Source: Rusavskia elegans
Lineage: Eukaryota; Ascomycota; Lecanoromycetes; Teloschistales; Teloschistaceae
Assembly (NCBI GenBank): GCA_011316305.1
Contig: SAUG01000016.1
Location: forward strand, 62,001-126,000
Length of the DNA stretch: 64,000 nt
Reading direction: 5' to 3'
Numbering within the stretch: the first letter of the stretch is position 1; every line of letters begins with the position of its first letter. Of the stretch, positions 36,486 through 47,371 are shown piece after piece. The notes beneath the pieces were generated by a model. That model searched no databases. It saw nothing but the letters and a program-made list of their open reading frames with translations, and was not told the DNA's origin. The position numbers were made by a program, and so were the translations under genes.

Positions 36486-36871
36486 AATAAAGTAGTAAAT
36501 ATAAAAAATATATCATTTAATTAATTTTGGTTTTGATTATAGTTTCCGATAAATCAATAATTCGATAAATAAATCAAGTGTTAATATATTAGTATCGAAT
36601 ATACGATAGTAAAACTTTTATTCCAGTTTAATTAATATAAATATTTGTTTTTTAGATTTTTAATTTAAATTTATTTAGTAATTTAACGTATTTTTCTACC
36701 GATAATTTAATCAATAGAATATTTTATAGATAAATATATTTTATAATTATCGTTTTTTTTTTCTTTTTTTACTAGTAATATAAACCCTGTATTACTATAT
36801 TCTCGCAAACACTACGATTTACTACAATCTTTTACGTACGTATATATTTCCGTAATAGCTATAGCTATAAA

Positions 36872-37410
36872 TAAATTGGCCGTCGGATCGAATTTCGAAT
36901 CTAAATTAATTAATTCGATTCGATTTAAATCGGGTTAAAAAATAGTCCGATCCGATTCGAATCGAATTAAAAGATAGTTCGATCTAATTCGATTCGGTTC
37001 CGAATCGAATCTATAAACCCGAATTCGATTTATTAAAATCGCTAAACCCGCTAAACTCTAGTATAAAAATATTATTCTAATATAAAAATTATATCTATCT
37101 ATTTAAAAAACTTCTAGTTAATTAATTGGATTAGCTAAAAAAGTATTAATTAGATTAAATATATTATCTAAATATAATATCTATATATAAAAATATTTCA
37201 TTATTTATTTATAATATTATATTATATTTAAAAGATTTAGTAAATTAGATAAAATTTTTATTAATTTCTATTTTATAATCCGATTTAATTTTCGGTTTTA
37301 ATATTAGAAACTAATTCGAATTATTTAGTAGATCGAGTTAAACCGATTCGTTAAAACTCGAGCCGAATTTTCGAATAATAATAGAAATCCGACTCGAAAT
37401 AGCCAGTCTA
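36872..37410 (+). mobile_element. TAGACTGG-family MITE, 539 bp
   Basis: The ends are taaattgg and ccagtcta. Identical duplications gctataaa lie at 36,864-36,871 and 37,411-37,418. It is inserted in R2 copy e. Confidence 0.87.
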
Positions 37411-37508
37411 GCTATAAACTAAATCAGATAGTAATATCTTTATTTATAATAACTATATCTACTTTCGAAAACGTCGATTATATTATTATAGCTAGACTAA
37501 CCTATTTT

Positions 37509-38046
37509 TAGATTGATCGTCGGATCAGATTTTAAATTCGGATTAGAAATATCGACCCGATTCGAATCGGTTCCGATTTTTCTAAATATCGAATTAATAG
37601 ATTTTCGGTTTTTTATTTATAATTTAATTCGATTCAAATCGGTTTCGACTTTTCTAGATATCGAATTAATAGATTTTCGGTTTTAAATTTATAATCTAAT
37701 CCGATTCGATTCGGAATTACTAAAATATTGAATTTTAATATAAAAATATAAATCTAAGATAAAAATTATATCTATTTATTTAAAGTTTTTTTTAATTAAT
37801 TAATTATACTAGTTAGAAAGATTCTAGTTAAACTAAATATATTTTCTAAATATATTTCTAATATATTATAATTAATATTATAGTATTTATAATATATTAC
37901 TATTAATAAAAATTTAGTAGATTTCTATTAGATTTCCGGATTCGATCCGGAATCGACTGTTTAGTAAATCGAATCGATTTAACCCGCTAAAAAATCGAGT
38001 CGGATTATAGAAACCGACGGAAATCCGTATCGAAATAGTTAATCTA
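37509..38046 (+). mobile_element. TAGACTGG-family MITE, 538 bp
   Basis: The ends are tagattga and ttaatcta. Duplications are cctatttt (37,501-37,508) and tctatttc (38,047-38,054), two transitions apart. It is inserted in R2 copy e. Confidence 0.83.
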
Positions 38047-38275
38047 TCTATTTCGACTATAATAAAAATTTTCTTTTTACCGTTTTTAAAATATACTATT
38101 CGACTTTTCTATCTTTTTTTAATTTAATCGATCGAATAAAACTTCTAGCTATAATAGCTAGCGTATTAACTAGTATCTTTTTTATAGTTTATAGTTCTTT
38201 TAAAATTATATAAACTAAAAAATATTTTAATAATATACAAAAATATTTAAATATTGATTATATAATAGATATAGT

Positions 38276-39134
38276 TAGATTCGCTACTTCGGATCGGATT
38301 CTAATCGAACCGTCGGTAGACTGGCCGTCGGATCGGATTTCGAACCCGAGTTCGTATCCCGAGTTCGAACCGAGTCGGTTCCGACTTTTCTAGATACCGA
38401 ACCGATTCGATTTCGGGTTAAATCTAGGTTCTCGGATTTAACCTACTAAAACCGCTAAAATCTAGTATAAAAGTATAATTCTAGTATAAAAGTTATATCT
38501 ATCTATTAAAAACTAATTTAATTAGAGTAAATGAATTATCTATATAGATTATCTATATATATATTTAATTAATTAATAATTTGAATAATAATAGTATTAT
38601 ATTATATTAATTATAGTATTTTACTATATATAAAAGGTTTAGCGAATTGAATCGGATTTCCGTCGGTATCTATTTTATAATCCGATCCGATTCTCGGTTT
38701 TAATTTTAGAAACCGATCCGTACCGTTTAGTAGATTAGGTCGAATCGACTCGCTAAAACTCGGGTCGGATTTTCGAAATATCGACGGAAATCTTCGAATC
38801 GAATCCGGATATCCGCTAAACTTTCTATATATATAATAGATCTATAAATATTTTTAATTTTATATATTTATAACGGATAATATATTAAATTAATATATTT
38901 TTACTTACTAAAAAACTTCTAGGTAGCGTAGTTAATTAATTAAAAATTTTCAAAATTATTCGTATAATTTTTATATTAGAAAAATATGCTAAAATTATAT
39001 TAGATTTAAATTATCTACTAGAATTTAACGTTTTAATAAATCGGATCGGATCGAACTATTAAAAAATCTAATTCAATTCGGGTCGGATCGGATTAGTTAA
39101 TCTAGATTCGAAACCCGACCCGACGGCCAATCTA
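38276..39134 (-). mobile_element. TAGACTGG-family member carrying a second, truncated member
   Basis: The outer ends are tagattcg and ccaatcta, with identical duplications gatatagt (38,268-38,275 and 39,135-39,142). A second copy in the opposite orientation starts at 38,317 and fades at about 38,793, where the outer sequence resumes. Confidence 0.8.
38317..38793 (+). mobile_element. Truncated TAGACTGG-family MITE inside another
   Basis: It starts tagactggccgtcgg right after accgtcgg (38,309-38,316), which would be its target duplication. The right end is deleted, so no second duplication is present. The deletion has also removed part of the host element. Confidence 0.7.
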
Positions 39135-39365
39135 GATATAGTCGAAGTAAAAACTATAGATAGATACTTCGTAGAATAGTAGATAGCTATAGCGGAAATA
39201 TTAGATATTTATAATTATTTATAACGTCGGAAAAAAACTAGATAGTAAAAAATTCGTAGTCGCGAATAAAAAAGAAAATAGTTAAATAGAAATAATTAAC
39301 TACGCTATAACTTTTATTTGACGAACTATATACTTTTAGCTGTAAAAAGTTCTTTATACGTAAAT

Positions 39366-40340
39366 ATTCTTTTTGAAAAACTTTTATTTAAAATTATATT
39401 AAATTTATATATATATATTTTATCAACGTTATATATAGCAACGATTATTGTATTTTATATATAAAGAAATTTTTACAATCAAAGTTCGTTAGATAAAATC
39501 TACAGCGCAGTTAATTATATTAACTATTTTTTTATTCGATTACGAATCTTCTATTATATAAATATAACTTCGTTACTCGCAGTCTTCGATCCAATTTAAA
39601 TACTATATATTTAGTTTTTTATCGACGTTATAAATAATTATAAATAACTAATATTTTCGCTATATCTATCTACTATCCTGCGAAGTAATTATAAATAGTC
39701 GTCGCTTTAGCTTTATTTATTATATAATCTATATCTAAATATTCTATTAAATTATTTAAAGACTTTTTAGTTCGTATAGTTTTAAAAAGGTCGCTAGCTA
39801 TAAAATAATTGCTAGCTAGTACGCTAGCTACTACGGCTAAAAGCTTTACCCGATCGATTAAATTAAAAGAAAATAGAAAAATCGAATAGTACGTTTTAAA
39901 GACGATAAAAAGACTATTTTTATCGAAGTTAAAATAGCTTGCTCTAGCTACTATAAGATAGTCGACGTCTACGCGGATGGATATAGTTATTATAGATAAA
40001 AATACTTCTATTTAATTTAGCTATAATATAGCTGTTACATGAATATATATATATACGTAAAAAATTTTAGATTTATATTATTAATAAAAGAAAAAGAAAC
40101 GATAACTACGAGTTATATTTATCTATATAAATTTCTACGTTAATTAAATTATAGATAGAAAAATACGTTATATTATTAAATAAATTTAAATTAAAATTTT
40201 AAAAAACGATTATTTACGTTAATTAAACTAGAATATAAACTCTATTACTATATATTCGATACTAGTATACTAATACTTGATTTGTTTATCTAACCATTGG
40301 TTCGCCGGATATCAAAACCAAAATAAATTATTAAATACGT
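39366..40340 (+). repeat. R2 repeat copy f plus repeated end
   Basis: This is a plus-strand R2 copy that meets the minus-strand copy e at about 39,365. Its 3' end (about 40,212-40,330) is repeated once more at about 40,383-40,515, which suggests a second truncated copy directly downstream. Confidence 0.55.
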
Positions 40341-41020
40341 AAATATAATAATTATTGCCGTATATAATATTGATAAAAAAAACCGTTATTTACGTTAATT
40401 AAATTGGAATATAAATTTTACTACCGTGTATTCGATGCTGATATATTAACATTTCATTTATTTATCGAACCACTGGTTTATCGGATACTAAAATCAAAAT
40501 CAAAATCAATTAAATAACGTTAATGATATTTATATATATATAAATACAATATAATTTCAAATAGAAATTTTCTAAAAAGAAAAAAAATATTATAAATATT
40601 TATATAATTTGAAATAGTTTTAATACGTTCGAGAAATCTATAATATTCCAGAGTTTTCTAATAAAATTTTAATTTTTAAAAATTACGTTTATAGTATATT
40701 AAAATAATATATAGTAAATAATCTAGAAATTTATATTTCGATCGATATATAGAATATATAATATACGATTATAGCAGCGATCGTTTTTATATATATATAA
40801 ATATTCGATTTAAATTATTTTTTCTAAATTTCGATATAATATACGTTAATTATTTACTATATATAATATCAGCGAATTGACGCCGCTAGCGTAGTTTTAT
40901 TAAATAGAATTAAAACGGCGGCTAATATTATAAACCGCGGATCGAATCTAAAAACGTTTTAAATATTTTTAATAATAGTTTTCGTATTTCGAATCTATAA
41001 AATACGTTCGAACCCGTAGA

Positions 41021-41552
41021 TAGATTGGCTGTCGGATCGGATTTAGAATTTAGATTAGCTAATCTAATCCGATTTAAATCGAATTAAAAAACCGTCCGAT
41101 CTGATTTAAATCGGATCGAGTTTTTTTTAAAAATTCGATCTAATTCGGTTTCGAATCGAATTCGGAAATTCGAATTTAATTTATTAAATTATTAAATTCT
41201 AGTATATAAATATAATTCTGATATAAAAATTATATTTATCTATTTAAAATGACTTTAATTAATTAATTATATTAGCTAAATAGATTCTAGTTAGATTGAA
41301 TTAATTATCTAAAAATATTACTTTAATATAAAATAAAATAATTATTTAATTATAATATTATATTATATATAGCAAGTTTAGTAGATCGGATTAGATTTCT
41401 ATTAGTTTTTATTTTATAATTCGATTTGATTTTCGGTTTTAATATTAGAAATCGATTTAAATTATTTAATAGATCGAATTAAACCGATTTACTAAAATTC
41501 GAATTAGATTTTTAAAATACCGACGGGAATTCGATCCGAAATAGCTTATTTA
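41021..41552 (+). mobile_element. TAGACTGG-family MITE, 532 bp
   Basis: The ends are tagattgg and cttattta (decayed). Duplications are cccgtaga (41,013-41,020) and tctataga (41,553-41,560), differing only by three transitions. Confidence 0.75.
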
Positions 41553-41733
41553 TCTATAGAATTTCTATTAAAATTATAGAATCTTTAAAATTACTTTTCG
41601 AAAACTCTAATAAAAAAAATTTATCTATTATAAAAAGCTTATTATAAAAAGTTTAGAGATAATTAAAAGCGTTATTTAGATAGATTTTTTTTAATTCAAA
41701 TTATTATCTTTTAACTATTACAAAAAATACTAT

Positions 41734-42157
41734 TAGACTGGCTATTTTAAATCGAATTTCCGTCGAATCGTTAGAAATCCGATCCGATCTTAGTAGGTCG
41801 AACCGGTTCGATTTACTAAATCGTCGAATTCGGATCGAATTCGAATATCTAATAGAAATTTATTAAACGTTTTTTAAGATTTAAATATTAAATATATTAT
41901 AATATAATTATTACTATATTACTAATATATTTAGATCATATATTTAGTTTAACTAAAATTTATTTAGCTAGCGTAGTTAATTAAATAGATTTTTTTTAAT
42001 AAATAAATATAATATTTATACTAGAATTATATATTTATACTAGAATTTAGTATTTTAGTAGATTTAAATCGGATCGAACTATAGAATTTTCTAATCCGAT
42101 TCGAATCGGATTAGATTAGTTAATTCGGGTTCGAAATCCGATCCGACGGCCGGTCTA
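41734..42157 (-). mobile_element. TAGACTGG-family MITE, 424 bp, at island border
   Basis: The ends are tagactgg and ccggtcta. Duplications are aatactat (41,726-41,733) and gttactat (42,158-42,165), with one transition and one transversion. The composition shift into island 2 begins shortly after its right end. Confidence 0.8.
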
Positions 42158-42165
42158 GTTACTAT

Positions 42166-42573
42166 AGTTTAAATAATCAATAAAAGTTCTAGTTATACGA
42201 TATAATTTGTAACATTTTAAAGCTATTTTTATACAATTTATAGATATATCTCTCAAAAAGTATAATCTTGAATGGGGAGGTATTTTACGCTCTAGGATAA
42301 CGATAAAAATTAAAATGTGCATGGTTTCGGACCGAATTTCCTGCCAGCGCCTCGTATGCGTATCTACGAAAAAGGTTGACTCGGCGTGTTGTGCAAACCA
42401 CCAATGACCCAAGTACTGCTTTACCTCCAAACCTCGATGCTCTGCTATGGATACTTGCGTGACCCAAGGAAACTGCACTCGACTTGTCATCGCGAGTGCC
42501 CAATGAGTCAACGAAGCGTGCTTCGTGACCCAATAAGGTTGAGGCGTGCCTCTCAACAGACTTTGCAAGGAGA
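42166..42573. other. Downstream flank of URC1, no gene seen
   Basis: The AT-rich sequence ends near 42,270. From there to the URC1 stop the composition is ordinary, but the open frames overlap one another without splice logic or recognisable motifs. It is probably 3' flank of URC1. Confidence 0.5.
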
Positions 42574-44914
42574 TTAGTGGTCTACGTCCTCCCAAGCGCG
42601 TCCTCGTACTTCTGCCAGTTCATCCAAGTTCATGACTTTGCCTGTCGTGACTGAAAAGATTAGAATCGATCGAGTCAAGCGCCTAAAGAGTCGACTTACA
42701 ATACCCAGCATGTATCTCTGTTCATCGAAAAGAGTTAGCAATGCTCCAACAAGGCATGCGAACCAACAATTGCCGTTCTTGGTGACTTGGGACATTCTGA
42801 GGGGAACGTCGAGGTTCGGAAACACTTACTCGCATCTATCTCCACCCTGCTATCCTCTGGAATCAACTCATCTGGTATCGGTATCCGCTCATGTATGGGG
42901 ATGCCTTGCTCGACAATGGCATCGTGCTTCATGCTGAATACACAATCATTGAATTCAGCGGTTTTCTCAAGAGTAGTACGGCCATGTGAAGGCTGCGGGT
43001 GCACATGACCTACTTGGACATGCTTAGCATCCGGTCTATCTTGGTAATACCAAGCCAGTGTAAGATCTGGAAACAAATCTCTCAGCTTTGACTATCACCC
43101 ACACTCTGGCGAAGACGAACGTCGGGCATAAGAGCTTGGAATCTCATGTCCTGCCAGTCAATCAGTGACTACGACATCATAGACCGGAAGATGTCAATCT
43201 ACCTTCACCCCAGCTATGCTTTCGGTCCTCTGGAAGTAATCGCTTGCGCCTATTTGCTACTATGAGATGCTCTCTGTCTATGTCGACGCTGGGACTCACG
43301 GTCTGTTCCACGTTTCCCTACATCAGGTGTCATTAGTGTTTCAACAGAGGAAGCTCACGGAGGCACGATCTTGGGTCTTAGCTAGGCGCTGGGGCAAACA
43401 CTTGAGGGAGAAAATATCGCGACTGGTAAGGAGGTTGCCAAACAAACAACAACCCTCCACCAAGCAAACCTTGCATAGGCCTCGAAACAGCGTCTTTCGT
43501 GGAAAGAGACGTTTACTCACTGGCGTTGTAGACGAGATACTTCGTCACCTCACCTAGCGCACGGCCTTCTTTTCGAAAGTAGACGACTACACCACTACCA
43601 CCTCGTTGAGCTTCTTTGACAGCCTCCTCCACACCAAATATCAAATAAGGACGGCATGTGCATATATCAGAGCCAAACACATCGCTGCCGTTACACTCGT
43701 CGTGAATGCGGAGGGCTAGTTTGACATTCGGGTCAGACATTTTGGATGGATCGCCAAAACAGTACACGGTCAAGCCACCGATAGGGGGCAAGAACAATTT
43801 CATGTCGCCACGCGTGATTAGCTCTGGATAGGATCCGCCCGTGTTTTCAAACAGAGAACGACGAAGAGAGCCCTCATCTTATGCATCACGGTTAGTGATG
43901 TTTTGAGGCATCAACGTGCGCGATTAAAGTAGAGCATGATGCCGCTTACCTATCCGGAAGCGTTCGGCAACGCCAGGTAAGAACCATACGGGCTCAACGG
44001 CGAATTTAGTGACCGCCAACTCGCCCGTGTCATTAAGACAAATTTTCCCATCGGGTTTTAAGCGGCCGACTCGAACACTTTGCTCCAATTCAGGTAACTT
44101 CATGTGCGCTTTGGTTATTGCGATGGTTGGCCTGATATGGATATTCTCGTTCTTGATCATCGAGTCAAACAGCCAGGGCGATAGATGTCCCCAAGGGTCT
44201 AAGGATACAATTTTCTTAGCATCGGCCCACTGAGGAAAGGGCCCGAGGTTGACGGCGGGCTCGCTGTTCGTGAAATCGGCTCTGTGATCGACATCAAGAT
44301 TTTTGCTGGCAACGGCTAAAGCATGGTATACGGAATAAGACCCTCCATGAGCACCAATAGCTACATATGGATAATTAGCATTGCCCCAACGAGAGTCGGC
44401 ATGCCTCATACGTGAACATTGGCATACCGTTTCGGCGTTTGATTGTGCTTTGGCTGCGAGAAACGACCACAGGACCTCGCTGCATCTGGTCGTAATGACC
44501 CCAACTCATAGCTATAGGATCAATGCCTGCTTGCTCCGGGTAAGTAGTGAGGATGATCCTGGAAGACAGGTTCGTCGCCGCGCTTCGTTGTGGCGATGCC
44601 GTCTTGTTATTCAATGGTACTTTTGGAGATCCGTCGAGGCTGGGAAGGGAGGGAGAGTTGATCGGGGTAGATGCTGGTAATGGTTTAATGGGATCTTGCT
44701 TGTTTGTGTCTGAGACATTCTTCGTGTTGCCAATGTCTTCATCTCTCTCGTGGTGATTTTGCTGCCTGCCCAGTACCTCAAGGCGCCCTTTGATACTTAG
44801 CACATCCTCCGCGAGCTGCTTATGGCCATCTTGCACGGATTCCACAGTACGGAGTATTTGGTTAAGTACATCAATGGGGATCTCCATATCAACCGAGCAC
44901 AGTGCTTGGGCCAT
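42574..44914 (-). CDS. URC1: URC1, GTP cyclohydrolase II-like uracil catabolism protein
   Basis: Ten exons are inferred: 44,914-44,428, 44,360-43,950, 43,877-43,521, 43,317-43,300, 43,249-43,203, 43,150-43,121, 43,066-43,014, 42,933-42,830, 42,717-42,700 and 42,650-42,574. They give 533 residues. The first 117 residues are an extension: a short helical segment, then a Ser/Pro-rich linker. The cyclohydrolase-II-like core follows, with AIGAHGGSYS, IVSLDPWGHL, the zinc-binding pattern DECNGSDVFGSDICTC, YFRKEGRALGEVTKYLVYNA and DELIPEDSRVEIDAKIHAGY. Exons 4 and 9 are only 18 nt each, yet encode the conserved RKRGTDR and KIHAGYF segments. In the URC route Urc1 acts in uracil degradation, not riboflavin synthesis. 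It is divergent from ELF1. Start codon by first Met of exon 1. Family very sure; borders good. Confidence 0.9.
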
Positions 44915-45188
44915 TGAACTGGGTGGACGAGCGAAGGTGAGTGTCTGGGTCCTACCGGTGCAAGATCTCGAGGCGAAACACAGCCTATGTTCACTTGCAC
45001 GCGATTACTCCCATTTCGCTGCACTCCGTACGGTTCTACCTAAGGTGTTCCCGGCTAGCCCGACCCCGCCAGCCCTACCCGAAGCTACCTATACAGGGCA
45101 GTAAGGTACCTTAGAAGCTAGAACCCTTGTCTTTTGACTAAGGTAGTTTGATATCATTCCCAGGCTCACAAATCACTGTTCATAGATC
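44915..45188. promoter_or_regulatory. Shared promoter region of URC1 and ELF1
   Basis: This is the 274-bp gap between divergent start codons, so both promoters must lie here. I do not see a clear TATA box or named operator. Confidence 0.4.
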
Positions 45189-45787
45189 ATGGTATGCTCT
45201 CGTTTTGCTTCCGCGCGTTATAACGCATACTCTAATATATCCCAGGGAAAGCGGAAGAAGTCGTCACGCAAGCCTCAAGGCAAGAAGAAGGTAGCTGACG
45301 AATATCGTACAACCAGAAATGACTGGAGACTGATGTCCTCGTTATAGAAAGATCCCCTTCCAACGACCTTCCCTTGCCTTTTTTGCAACCACGAGAACTC
45401 GGTTTCCACTAAGCTGGATAAGAAGGCCGGTACGGGCGAGCTATCTTGCAAAGCATGTGGCCAGCAATTTCAGACAGCCGTAAATTGTAAGTGGGATCCG
45501 TGCATGCCCATCCTCTGTGATCCATTGTCTCGCGACGACTTGTAATGCGATATATAGATCTTTCCTCTGGGGTGGATGTCTATTCCGATTGGATTGATGC
45601 ATGCGATGCAGTAGCCAATGAGGCCGCCTATGCTACGGGAGATGCTGAAGGATCAACACAATACCATGGCCACGCTGCCCCGCCAGACTCAAACAGACAT
45701 AGCAATGTGCAGCAAGACCGGCACATGTCCATACTTGGCGAGGGACAAGATGACGATATGGAAGGTTACGGGGAGGAAGATGCTTGA
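45189..45787 (+). CDS. ELF1: Transcription elongation factor Elf1 (zinc ribbon)
   Basis: Four exons (45,189-45,191, 45,246-45,290, 45,348-45,486 and 45,558-45,787) give 138 residues. The first coding exon holds only the ATG; the intron starts directly after it. The protein has the Elf1 layout: a basic N-terminus ([15 protein letters not shown]), then a zinc ribbon with CLFC and CKAC pairs, then [14 protein letters not shown], and an acidic tail. Elf1 is a chromatin-associated elongation factor acting with RNA polymerase II and Spt4/5-type factors. The C-terminal tail after about residue 85 is longer than in the minimal family. It converges on the uracil phosphoribosyltransferase gene, with 159 bp between stop codons. 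Confidence 0.92.
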
Positions 45788-45946
45788 TGGTCCATTATCC
45801 TGAAGCATCTGGGCGAGAGTCATCGAGGCCATTAAATCGAATCTGTATTTGACGCAGGACGGACTTCCGACGATTTTGCTAAGGATGTAACGAGAAGGGA
45901 ACACAATGGAGCCCCACTCCCGATTCCCACCAAGCGAGAACAGCAG

Positions 45947-46923
<977 letters not shown>

Positions 46924-47371
46924 CCGACAGGACAGCCACCTCTTCCACGTTCTCGACAATTGTATGGCACTAGCAGCGGCCCGCCCCGTGGACACATTTA
47001 CTCTAGTGGCTGAAGTCAGGCTTTCAGTGGGGGCGAAACCTTGTTCAACTATGTGCAATCAAGCTCCCTTCACACTGGGGCTGGCGATTTCTTTGCATCT
47101 ACCCAGTAGTACCATCTGCAGTCCCCGAGGTATTGACGCGCTGTCGGTCATTCAAGTGAGCAACATGAAGTAGGGTCGATACTGCAGGACGATTAAACAG
47201 ATGTCGCCTCACTGGCCGTTAACATCCATCCTACCGAGACTCAAATACGCAACAACAGTCCGGCTCTCCAAGAACCGAACAATCTCGACAACTGTCGCAA
47301 TGATATGAGGTCTCAGCTCTTGCTGTTCTTATCTGACCATCCCTCTCATTCACCTACCGGCATTTCACGCA
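46924..47371. promoter_or_regulatory. Shared promoter region of FUR1 and WAPL
   Basis: This is a 448-bp gap between divergent start codons. Open frames here lack support. No clear regulatory motif was recognised. Confidence 0.4.

Larger units (their letters stand above)
36510..39365 (-). repeat. R2 repeat copy e, split by three insertions
   Basis: R2 sequence on the minus strand lies at 36,510-36,871, 37,411-37,508, 38,047-38,275 and 39,135-39,365. It is separated by three members of the inverted-repeat family with clear target duplications. It meets R2 copy f head to head at about 39,365. Confidence 0.6.
35700..42160. other. AT-rich, RIP-like repeat block 2
   Basis: It has the same composition as block 1 and the same families: one SINE, two long R2 copies in opposite orientation, and six TAGACTGG-family copies. 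There is no coding sequence. The segment 40,515-41,012 shows no element I recognise. Confidence 0.85.

Noticed and set aside
42155..42595. 146-codon minus-strand gene after URC1
   Set aside because: It runs from the URC1 3' end into the MITE and AT-rich DNA, with no motif and a competing frame on the same strand.
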